Assembly: GCA_964610205.1 (NCBI GenBank)
Contig: CAZSVI010000167.1
Span: forward strand, 1-6,105
Direction of reading: 5' to 3'
Length of the DNA stretch: 6,105 bases
Source: CAZSVI01 sp964610205
Lineage (GTDB): Bacteria > Bacillota > Clostridia > DSM-8532
The notes beneath the pieces were generated by a model. It worked only from the letters and a program-made list of their open reading frames with translations, ran no database searches and had not been told where the DNA came from. Positions 1-6,105 of this stretch are shown in pieces (position 1 is the stretch's first letter; every line of letters starts with the position of its first letter). The position numbers and the translations under genes are program-made.

Positions 1-821
1 GTGCAATAAAGGATATAGATGCAAGCCTTGCTGTGCTGAAAACCGATTACATAGATATATACCAATTGCATCAGATAGATAGTTATGAAGAACTGGATGC
101 GGTATTAGGGCCGGAGGGTGCTTGCGAGGGGCTGCGATACGCCATGGAGCAGGGAAAAATCAGGTATATAGGTATTACGGGACATTCACCCGCAGTCCTT
201 GTAAAAGCGATAAAAACGGGTGTATTTGATACTGTACAGGTATTGTTGAATCCTGTTGAAAGGGAAGCTGTTGATGAGCTTATACCGCTTGCTGCCGATA
301 CGGATATAGGAGTAATGGGTATGAAACCTTTTGGAGGAGGAGCTTTTCTTGAAAAGGACAGTGAAATATATAAGGCTTTGGAAAAATACAACAAGTCCGT
401 TACCGATATATTCCTGAGGTTTGAGCTGTCCTTCAAAGTATCCTCCATGCTGACAGGGATAAGGACAATCGAACAGCTTGAAAAAAATGCTGTCTCCGGC
501 GCGGAATTCAGAGCATATTCAAGTGCGGAAATTGAGAGTATTATCAGGGATATGGATAACCTGGGCCGGGAGTATGAAAACATATGTCACCGGTGCGGCT
601 ACTGTCTTCCCTGTCCGCAGAATATAAACATACCGCTTTTTTTAAGGCTTGATGAATATATGAAAAAATACGGGAGCTTAAGCTGGCCTGCCAGGATGTA
701 CCGTCATCATGTTCCAGATGCGCTTGCATGTGTACAATGCGGACGTTGTGAACAGAAGTGCCCGTTTAATCTTCCAATAATGGAAATGCTCAGAAATGCA
801 CATAAAAGGTTAGCTATGTAA
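1..821 (+). CDS. Aldo/keto reductase with C-terminal [4Fe-4S] domain (5' end cut off by window)
   Basis: NAD(P)H-type oxidoreductase of the aldo/keto reductase barrel fold with an added ferredoxin-like tail, resembling the COG1453 group. The reading frame is open from base 3, so the GTG at 33 is internal; 272 residues are visible and roughly the first 100 of a usual 370-390 are missing. Seen directly: the strand motif TDYIDIYQLHQ, whose His (bases 69-71) matches the catalytic His of the family; then GKIRYIGITGHS and GVMGMKPFGGG typical of the later barrel strands. The Asp/Tyr/Lys of the catalytic tetrad would lie upstream of the window. Near the C-terminus are two cysteine motifs, CHRCGYCLPCP (bases 585-617) and CVQCGRCEQKCP (bases 729-764), as expected for two [4Fe-4S] clusters. 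Its substrate is unknown. It precedes the radical SAM gene by 32 bases with no terminator between, so it is probably cotranscribed; whether it serves the same pathway, for instance by handling electrons, is inference. Confidence 0.93.
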   Translation, partial: AIKDIDASLAVLKTDYIDIYQLHQIDSYEELDAVLGPEGACEGLRYAMEQGKIRYIGITGHSPAVLVKAIKTGVFDTVQVLLNPVEREAVDELIPLAADTDIGVMGMKPFGGGAFLEKDSEIYKALEKYNKSVTDIFLRFELSFKVSSMLTGIRTIEQLEKNAVSGAEFRAYSSAEIESIIRDMDNLGREYENICHRCGYCLPCPQNINIPLFLRLDEYMKKYGSLSWPARMYRHHVPDALACVQCGRCEQKCPFNLPIMEMLRNAHKRLAM

Positions 822-853
822 TAGTGAATAAAACTGATAGGGGGTAAATCAAT

Positions 854-2185
854 ATGAAGGCTTCGAAATTTAACATTTTTACGGACTGCGGCGAAGGGGA
901 AATACTGGCATATAACAGCATGACAGGGGGATTGGTAAAATTTGATACGGATGTTTACTCTACATACCTGAAAATAATATCGGAAGATGAAAAGCCTGAC
1001 CTGACTGATCCGATGATTTCCGCGGTTGCTGCGGATTTGAAAAGAGGGGGGTTTCTGGTTGACGACAAGCTGGACGAAGTGGACTATTTAAAAGTAATAT
1101 TTTCAAAGTCAAAGTACGCGCCGAAAAATGCGCTGGGATTAACCATAGCAGTCACCACAGCCTGCAATTTCGGATGTGCGTACTGTTTTGAAAACGGCAT
1201 CGAACAGGAATTTATGAGCAGAGAGGTCGAGAGTAAAATAATCGAGTATGTTGAAAAGAACATAAAATCAAAAGACGCTTTGAGAATAACCTGGTACGGT
1301 GGTGAGCCACTTCTTGCCCTGGATACAATCTACAGGTTGTCGGATGCTTTTATGAGAATTTCAAAGGAAAACAAAGCAAAATATTCAGCTGGCATAATAA
1401 CCAACGGGTATCTGCTTAACAAGGAAACAGCCGCGGAGCTTGTCAAAAGAAGAGTCGGATTTGCCCAGATTACTCTAGATGGTGGACGGGAGAAGCACGA
1501 TTATAGCAGGATACTTAAAGACGGCAGCGGAACGTTTGATACAATAATGAATAATCTGAAAGATGCTGTAGGCATGTTACCGATAGATGTCAGAATAAAC
1601 CTGGGGAAACACAATATAAATTCATTTCAGAGTTTATTGGATGATTTGGATGCGCATGAAATTTCTAGGAAGATAGCATTTTTAGATATCTGTCCCCTTG
1701 CCGATTATGAGTTTTCATCAATAGATATCAGGAATAAAGCGTTTACCGCGGAGGAGTTTTCGCAAGCATCTTTGAAGCTGAGCTCAATGGCGATTGAAAG
1801 GGGAATAAAGGTATTTATAACGCACAGCACTCCACATATGAGTTGTTCTTCCATCACACAGGAAGGGTGTGTGATAGGCCCGGATGGCAGGATGTACAAA
1901 TGTTGGGATATGGTAGGAAGAGAAGATGAGGTTGTAGGCGTAATTGATAAAAAAGTAAAACTTCGGGATGGTTCGGTTAAATGGCTGGCATGGGATTGCT
2001 TCGGGAACAAAAAATGCTTAGACTGCAATATATTGCCGGTATGTCTGGGAGGATGTCCGCGCAAGACTATTATAAAAGACGAAGTGGCTAACAATAAGGA
2101 ACATTGTAATAAAATGAAGTATAACATCAATGAGTGGGTAAAACTCATGTACATACAAAACAAGGCTAAAAAAGAAGCGGGATGA
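854..2185 (+). CDS. Radical SAM/SPASM peptide maturase
   Basis: A 443-residue radical SAM enzyme with auxiliary iron-sulfur clusters, of the kind that installs crosslinks or other radical modifications in ribosomal peptides. Residues 1-90 form an N-terminal region (NIFTDCGEGE, then LAYNSMTGGLV) like that preceding the barrel in Cys-rich-peptide/thioether (ranthipeptide-type) maturases; it may contain a peptide-recognition fold, which I cannot confirm. The SAM-cluster motif CxxxCxxC is C104, C108, C111, and the AdoMet-binding GGEP is at 149-152. The C-terminus matches the seven-cysteine SPASM pattern exactly: C331-x13-G345-x4-C350, then C388-x2-C391-x5-C397-x3-C401, then C418, so two auxiliary [4Fe-4S] clusters are expected. 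Extra cysteines sit at 339 and 382. The ATG is preceded by AGGGGGT at 839-845, well spaced. The stop is 10 bases before the YcaO gene. The family call is firm; the chemistry (thioether, C-C bond, epimerisation) cannot be read from the sequence. Confidence 0.93.
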   Translation: MKASKFNIFTDCGEGEILAYNSMTGGLVKFDTDVYSTYLKIISEDEKPDLTDPMISAVAADLKRGGFLVDDKLDEVDYLKVIFSKSKYAPKNALGLTIAVTTACNFGCAYCFENGIEQEFMSREVESKIIEYVEKNIKSKDALRITWYGGEPLLALDTIYRLSDAFMRISKENKAKYSAGIITNGYLLNKETAAELVKRRVGFAQITLDGGREKHDYSRILKDGSGTFDTIMNNLKDAVGMLPIDVRINLGKHNINSFQSLLDDLDAHEISRKIAFLDICPLADYEFSSIDIRNKAFTAEEFSQASLKLSSMAIERGIKVFITHSTPHMSCSSITQEGCVIGPDGRMYKCWDMVGREDEVVGVIDKKVKLRDGSVKWLAWDCFGNKKCLDCNILPVCLGGCPRKTIIKDEVANNKEHCNKMKYNINEWVKLMYIQNKAKKEAG

Positions 2186-2195
2186 GAGGTGAGCT

Positions 2196-4028
2196 ATGAA
2201 TATGGGGTATGAAACGAGGTACAAGGATTGCGATCCTCTTAAAACAATCGAACGCATAAGAACAATATTGACAGGACTGGGTATCCTGACCAGGGAGCAA
2301 TGGATAGATAATATTGATGGGTACTACTCAATATTTATGAAAGCGGAGGATATGGGACTATTTTCAAATGGAAAAGGAACTACACAGGCATATGCCCTTG
2401 CCAGTGCCTATGCGGAGTTTATTGAACGGCTTCAGAACCTCGTATTTGTGACTTTTAACAAGGGTATGAGGGAGGAGGCTATCAGGTATAAGGGCTTTAG
2501 CCTTGCTCCCGATGAGAAAATGATAAGTATTGATGAAATACTTAACAGTGATGAAGATTGGATCTCAGCATTTACCGGTGAAGCTTCCACGAGGGAAGAG
2601 AGACGCAATATATTGGAAAAATGGCATTCGGTGGGTTATTATATGGATACTGATAATTTCATTGCACTTCCGTATATGAATATTACAGAAAAAAGCTTAT
2701 GTTATATCCCTGTGGTGATGCTAACCAGCGCCTATGGGACAAATGGCATGTGTGCAGGCAATACCGCCAGTGAAGCTATTGTCCAGGGAATATCAGAAGT
2801 CATCGAAAGATACGTTATGAAAAGAATTTTATATGACAGAACTACTCCTCCGGCTATACCAAAACCATATATAGAGGCTAATTATCCATTCCTTTACAAC
2901 ATGATTAAAAGGTTGGAGAGCAAAGGCGATTTCAAGGTAATCATTAAAGATTGTTCATTGGGGAAGGGTTTCCCGGTAGTGGCAGTAATTATGACAGATA
3001 TGAGACGTCATTCCTATTTTGTAAGGTTCGGATCACATCCCGCATTTGAAATAGCGCTTGAAAGGTGCCTTACTGAACTTTTGCAAGGGAAAAAATTTGA
3101 CAAACCCGACTGGATGACGAGTTTTTCTTTTCCGGATGACAATATATATACCAATAAAAACCTGACATATTTATTTACCAATGGTGTAGGAAATTATCCT
3201 GTGGAATTATTTTGTGGCAAGGACAGTTATAAGTTTACAGGGATAGAGGATATGAGAGATTGTAACAATGAGGAAATGCTTTCTTACCTGACCGGTCTTT
3301 TACATGCGGAAGGCTGCAGTATTATGATACGGGATGTATCCTTCCTGGGTTTTCCCTGTTACCATATAGTGGTGCCGTTTTTCAGTGAGATAGTAGATTC
3401 GAAGTTCTGCAATATTGATGAGTATCTTCAACTCCGGTCCCAAGCGAATAAAAAAATTCCCCCAATATTAAAAAGGCTCGGGAATACAAGTGATAATGAG
3501 CTTAAAGAGGTTAATGAATTCCTTATAAAATCCGAATGTGCTCCAGATTATTCGATAGCCAAACTACTCAATACGTGGCTTGGTACGGATTTTCCGTGGA
3601 ATCATATAAAAAGGGACCTGTTCTTGAGTTCAGCTTATTACAGATTAGGGGATTACAAAAAAGCGTCCGAGAAAATGGGACAATACATAAAAGAAACACG
3701 GTCAAGCTATAATGATATTACCTTAATATATAACAATTGCGTCAAAGACTATTACGGATCACTTGCATATGGTTTGAAGAGTGAAGCTGCAATATCGGAC
3801 ATGCTGGTTAAGCTGTATCCGGAGAAAGTTGTTAAACGGGTAATTTCCAATATGAGAAACCCTGCTGAAGTTTTTAGAAACTGTTTGAGTTTGGATTGCT
3901 TCAATTGCAGTACATGCCCATATAATAACCAATGCAAGTATACCCGAAATGAAGAGCTTTTCAAAAAAATAAAGGAAATATATGCACAAAATTCGATTGA
4001 TCAACAAAGGGTAAATTCATACTTTTAA
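2196..4028 (+). CDS. YcaO-family ATP-dependent peptide-backbone-modifying enzyme with C-terminal Cys cluster
   Basis: YcaO enzymes use ATP to activate a backbone amide, giving azolines, thioamides or amidines; E. coli YcaO instead assists RimO-dependent methylthiolation of ribosomal protein S12. The ATP/Mg motifs are visible: SNGKG at 57-61 followed by SAYAEFIERLQN at 70-81 (E74, E77, R78), and NTASEAIVQGISEVIERY at 189-206 (E193, Q197, E201, E204, R205). The third conserved block, HPAFEIALERCLTELLQG, is at 281-298. After the roughly 400-residue catalytic part comes a helical region (LSSAYYRLGDYKKA at 477-490, like a TPR helix pair) and then four cysteines C568, C571, C574, C580 (Cx2Cx2Cx5C). 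The protein ends QQRVNSYF, without the PxPxP tail of many azoline-forming YcaOs, and no TfuA or E1-like partner is in view; it looks more like the E. coli-type/stand-alone class. Start: AGAGG at 2185-2189 supports ATG 2196; ATG 2202 (codon 3) is possible. Reaction and substrate are undetermined. Confidence 0.95.
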   Translation: MNMGYETRYKDCDPLKTIERIRTILTGLGILTREQWIDNIDGYYSIFMKAEDMGLFSNGKGTTQAYALASAYAEFIERLQNLVFVTFNKGMREEAIRYKGFSLAPDEKMISIDEILNSDEDWISAFTGEASTREERRNILEKWHSVGYYMDTDNFIALPYMNITEKSLCYIPVVMLTSAYGTNGMCAGNTASEAIVQGISEVIERYVMKRILYDRTTPPAIPKPYIEANYPFLYNMIKRLESKGDFKVIIKDCSLGKGFPVVAVIMTDMRRHSYFVRFGSHPAFEIALERCLTELLQGKKFDKPDWMTSFSFPDDNIYTNKNLTYLFTNGVGNYPVELFCGKDSYKFTGIEDMRDCNNEEMLSYLTGLLHAEGCSIMIRDVSFLGFPCYHIVVPFFSEIVDSKFCNIDEYLQLRSQANKKIPPILKRLGNTSDNELKEVNEFLIKSECAPDYSIAKLLNTWLGTDFPWNHIKRDLFLSSAYYRLGDYKKASEKMGQYIKETRSSYNDITLIYNNCVKDYYGSLAYGLKSEAAISDMLVKLYPEKVVKRVISNMRNPAEVFRNCLSLDCFNCSTCPYNNQCKYTRNEELFKKIKEIYAQNSIDQQRVNSYF

Positions 4029-4073
4029 GTAAAGACAATATCAGGAGAGCATGAAATATAAATTTGGAAAGAG

Positions 4074-4079
4074 AAGGTG
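4074..4079 (+). promoter_or_regulatory. Ribosome binding site that decides the start of the B12-type radical SAM gene
   Basis: AAGGTG lies 8 bases before the ATG at 4088, the usual spacing. The longer reading frame could begin at TTG 4064, but nothing resembling a Shine-Dalgarno sequence stands at a workable distance before it (AGGAG at 4043-4047 is 16 bases away). The ATG start also puts the first beta strand of the Rossmann domain (RILLINPP) close to the N-terminus, as usual in this family. Confidence 0.6.
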
Positions 4080-4087
4080 TGATATTT

Positions 4088-5491
4088 ATGAAGCATAGGA
4101 ATCCGAGAATTCTGCTGATTAATCCCCCAATGCTGATAGTAAATCCGGGTTATATTCTACCTGGTCTTATGCGCAGGCATCATATAAAAGCAATTAATCC
4201 CGGTGTGCTTATTATTGCCAGTTATTTATACCGTAATGGTATTGAAGTCAGGATTGTGGACCTGTCTACACTGAATTCCTTTAATGATACAGACAGGGAA
4301 CTGGAAAAAGAACTCACCGGCTTTAAACCCGATATTGTTGGTGTCAGTTCAACCAGTGCTTTTGACTATCTTGAGAGTTTGCACATCATTAAAAAAACCA
4401 AGGAATATGATAGAGCGATAATCAGTGTTATAGGAGGTCAACAGGCGGGTCCTTTGGGAGAAATAGTTCTTATAGATTCAAAGGATGTAGATATCGTTGC
4501 TACTTCCGAAGGGGAGTGGGTGACACTGGAAATATGCCGGAGATTCTCCCGAAATTTAAGCTATGCAGGGATTCCGGGCACTATTGTCAGAACAGAGAAT
4601 GAACAAATATGCCGTTTACCGGAGGAAGCGCCAAAATTACCGCTGGATGAGATCGGGATGATAAATTTATCTCTGTATCCGAACTTCAGGGAGTTTATGC
4701 CATATATCGAACAGAGCAGGGGATGCGGCGGGGTTTGCAACTATTGCCTTAACAGGCAGATGGGGCATAAAAAATCAAGGAAAAAAAGCAGGAAGCTGCT
4801 TGAAGAAGAAATGGGCAGTATTTATGATTGTTACGGCAAGATGAAATTTATGTTTGCACTGGCTGCCAATTTCGGTTATACGGCAGAGGAAGCACGGGAA
4901 TTTGCCGATGTAGTGGGGAAATATCCGGTAGACTGGTCGACAGAATTCCGGGTGGATTTACCATGGGAAGAATATATTGAATACTGCCATGAACGCGGAC
5001 TTGTTCTTTGTCAAATAGGGTTGGAAAGCACTATTCCCTCCGTATTGAAAAGGATGAGAAAGACTCCTGACCCCGAATATTATTTAATAAAGTTCAGAAA
5101 TATAATAAAAAAGGCGGAAAGCATTCCGTCTTTGAAATTAACAGTAGGCATGATGGCGTATATCGGAATGAACAGCACGGATTTATTATCAGAGTTTAAT
5201 TTCCTAAGCAGGTATGCCCACATATATAATATGGTCTCCTATATGAGCGTGTATGTCCCTGAAGCATCTGACCTGATGCGACAGACGAAGCTTTTTTCCG
5301 AACGTTACGGGTGCAGTCTTGTCAAGTCTGACTATACCACGAAAACACATTTGTATCCAGTCAATATAAGTTCTGAAATCAATTATGAAGAAAGTATTCA
5401 CTGGTGCGATATAATGACTAAGTATTTTAACCATCATATGAGGATTGAAAAACTAAATAGAGACAATGATTTAGTGGGGGTGCATAAATGA
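4088..5491 (+). CDS. Cobalamin-binding-domain radical SAM protein (putative methyltransferase)
   Basis: A 467-residue protein (475 if TTG 4064 were used; numbering below follows the longer form). Residues 14-175 look like a B12-binding Rossmann domain: RILLINPP (15-22), NPGVLIIASYLYRNGIEVRIVD (split between 45 and 66), IVGVSSTSA (91-99), GGQQAGP (124-130) and VDIVATSEGEW (142-152). There is no DxHxxG motif, so cobalamin, if bound, would lack a protein His ligand, as in many class B radical SAM methyltransferases. The radical SAM cluster motif is C221-x3-C225-x2-C228 within SRGCGGVCNYC, followed by a basic stretch (KKSRKKSRK, 236-244), then the barrel, including QIGLES at 317-322 and VLKRMRKT at 327-334. 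Known relatives methylate unactivated carbons or carry out other radical rearrangements. It follows the YcaO gene by 59 bases and its stop overlaps the protease start, implying coupled expression. Peptide C-methylation is a reasonable inference; cobalamin use itself is predicted only from domain shape. Confidence 0.88.
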   Translation: MKHRNPRILLINPPMLIVNPGYILPGLMRRHHIKAINPGVLIIASYLYRNGIEVRIVDLSTLNSFNDTDRELEKELTGFKPDIVGVSSTSAFDYLESLHIIKKTKEYDRAIISVIGGQQAGPLGEIVLIDSKDVDIVATSEGEWVTLEICRRFSRNLSYAGIPGTIVRTENEQICRLPEEAPKLPLDEIGMINLSLYPNFREFMPYIEQSRGCGGVCNYCLNRQMGHKKSRKKSRKLLEEEMGSIYDCYGKMKFMFALAANFGYTAEEAREFADVVGKYPVDWSTEFRVDLPWEEYIEYCHERGLVLCQIGLESTIPSVLKRMRKTPDPEYYLIKFRNIIKKAESIPSLKLTVGMMAYIGMNSTDLLSEFNFLSRYAHIYNMVSYMSVYVPEASDLMRQTKLFSERYGCSLVKSDYTTKTHLYPVNISSEINYEESIHWCDIMTKYFNHHMRIEKLNRDNDLVGVHK

Positions 5492-6105
5492 GTCTGTTTC
5501 CCGAGCTGGTACAGAGGAAAGAAACCAGGCACTTTAAATATTATTGTTCACAGGAGGACAGCATTTGCCTGGATAGAATATCCAATGCGCTTGAAAGCAA
5601 TTACCATAGAATTTTAAACGACCTAAGTATGACATTGAATGAAAAAGTAGAAATAAAAATATATCCGAGTATTAAGATTTTTCATAAGGAGGTGTTGGGG
5701 GCCGCTGATTTCCCGGAATGGCTTGTAGGTACTGCAAAGTCTGGAATGATAAGTGTCGTATCACCGTTAAATTCCGGACCGGCACATGACTATGAAAGCA
5801 TACTTAAAACTGTGGTACATGAATTTATCCATGTACTTGTAAAAAGAATAAATCCCGGAAGAATACACAGGTATCTGAACGAAGGTATAGCTTTGTTTGA
5901 AGCGGAACAAATGGATAAACGGAAAAGAGATATGGTGGCGGATGTACTTTTAAATGAAAATATACCTACAATAGATGAGTTGGAATCCGATTTTGTGAAC
6001 CGTGGAGGATATTACCTTGCTTATACTATCGTTGAATATATTGTAGCACATTACGGGTTCGGCAAGCTGGTTGGTCTGGTTAGGAATCCTTTGGCGTTTC
6101 AACGG
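5488..6105 (+). CDS. Gluzincin zinc metallopeptidase, peptidase MA-like (3' end beyond window)
   Basis: The frame is open from ATG 5488 to the last base, giving 206 residues with no stop. The zinc-binding motif HEFIH is at residues 111-115 (E112 the general base), and the third ligand is probably E132 in the motif YLNEGIALFEAE (129-140), sixteen residues after the second His; this HExxH...NEG(I/L)A arrangement defines gluzincins of the peptidase MA-like group. The N-terminal part (TRHFKYYC, then LESNYHRI) and the segment after the ligand (YYLAYTIVEYIVAHYGFGKL, 175-194) also follow the family layout. There is no signal peptide or membrane segment in the visible part, so it should act in the cytosol. 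Its ATG overlaps the stop of the preceding gene (ATGA), with GTGGGGGTG at 5474-5482 as ribosome binding site, so translation is probably coupled. In this setting leader-peptide removal or proteolysis of modified product is a sensible inference; the actual substrate is unknown. Confidence 0.85.
   Translation, partial: MSLFPELVQRKETRHFKYYCSQEDSICLDRISNALESNYHRILNDLSMTLNEKVEIKIYPSIKIFHKEVLGAADFPEWLVGTAKSGMISVVSPLNSGPAHDYESILKTVVHEFIHVLVKRINPGRIHRYLNEGIALFEAEQMDKRKRDMVADVLLNENIPTIDELESDFVNRGGYYLAYTIVEYIVAHYGFGKLVGLVRNPLAFQR

Larger units (their letters stand above)
1..6105 (+). other. Probable single operon, candidate peptide-modification cassette
   Basis: Five co-directional genes are separated by 32, 10 and 59 bases and a 4-base overlap, and none of the gaps contains a hairpin followed by a T-run or a recognisable -35/-10 pair. 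Each junction carries a purine-rich ribosome binding site. This supports one transcript that starts before and ends after the window. The middle three genes and the protease fit together as a RiPP maturation set; membership of the aldo/keto reductase in the functional unit is less certain than its cotranscription. Confidence 0.7.

Noticed and set aside
83..583. Antisense open frame of 166 codons opposite the aldo/keto reductase.
   Set aside because: It is a shadow of a well-supported gene on the + strand, is low-complexity Ser-rich, and shows no family motif.
822..853. Gap between the aldo/keto reductase and SPASM genes, inspected for a promoter or terminator.
   Set aside because: It is only 32 bases, mostly occupied by the ribosome binding site region, with no hairpin/T-run and no room for a -35/-10 pair outside the upstream gene.
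1705..2163. Antisense open frame of 152 codons opposite the SPASM domain.
   Set aside because: The + strand encodes an exact seven-cysteine SPASM pattern here; the antisense product shows no recognisable domain.
3759..4007. Antisense hydrophobic open frames opposite the end of the YcaO gene (also 3752-3964), considered as small membrane or precursor peptides.
   Set aside because: They overlap the YcaO C-terminal domain and have no supporting context; hydrophobicity arises from reading AT-rich lysine/glutamate codons backwards.
4051..4098. Micro-ORF of 15 codons (MKYKFGKRRCDIYEA) in the gap after the YcaO gene, overlapping the start of the B12-type radical SAM gene, considered as a minimal precursor or leader peptide.
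   Set aside because: The nearby AGGAG (4043-4047) is only 3 bases from the ATG, the peptide has no leader/core character, and most of it overlaps the ribosome binding site and start of the next gene. Chance is the simplest explanation.
4781..4801. Run of seven A's followed by a small hairpin (AAGCAG, loop GAAG, CTGCTT), considered as a programmed frameshift or transcript-slippage site.
   Set aside because: The codons are AGG AAA AAA AGC, so the run is not in the A-AAA-AAG register, the stem is only 6 bp, and the zero frame gives a full, family-like protein on both sides.

Overview
The window holds five genes, all on the + strand, packed tightly enough to be one transcription unit. The first and last genes are cut by the window edges. 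Gaps between genes are 32, 10 and 59 bases, and the last junction is a 4-base ATGA overlap. I see no promoter, terminator, RNA gene, mobile element, CRISPR array or long repeat. The AT-leaning composition, strong purine-rich ribosome binding sites, frequent AGA/AGG/ATA codons and dense set of oxygen-sensitive iron-sulfur enzymes suggest a strict anaerobe, most likely a member of Clostridia (Bacillota). That placement is inference from style, not from a marker gene.

Layout: (1) the 3' part of an aldo/keto reductase with a C-terminal double Cys-motif iron-sulfur domain (1-821); (2) a radical SAM enzyme with a complete seven-cysteine SPASM domain (854-2185); (3) a 610-residue YcaO-family ATP-dependent backbone-activating enzyme with a C-terminal cluster of four cysteines (2196-4028); (4) a cobalamin-binding-domain-type radical SAM enzyme (4088-5491, with an alternative TTG start at 4064); (5) the 5' part of a gluzincin (peptidase MA-like) zinc metalloprotease with HEFIH and a downstream NEG motif (5488 to the window end), which starts inside the stop of the previous gene.

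Interpretation: SPASM radical SAM + YcaO + B12-type radical SAM + cytosolic metalloprotease is the enzyme set expected of a pathway that matures a ribosomally made, post-translationally modified peptide (RiPP). A plausible division of labour is radical crosslinking or epimerisation (SPASM enzyme), ATP-driven backbone thioamidation or heterocyclisation (YcaO), methylation or another radical step at an unactivated carbon (B12 enzyme), and leader removal (protease). No precursor peptide, transporter, TfuA or E1-like partner lies inside the window, so the substrate is unknown. Modification of a cellular protein remains a real alternative. The combination is the most interesting aspect of the window; the individual families are known.
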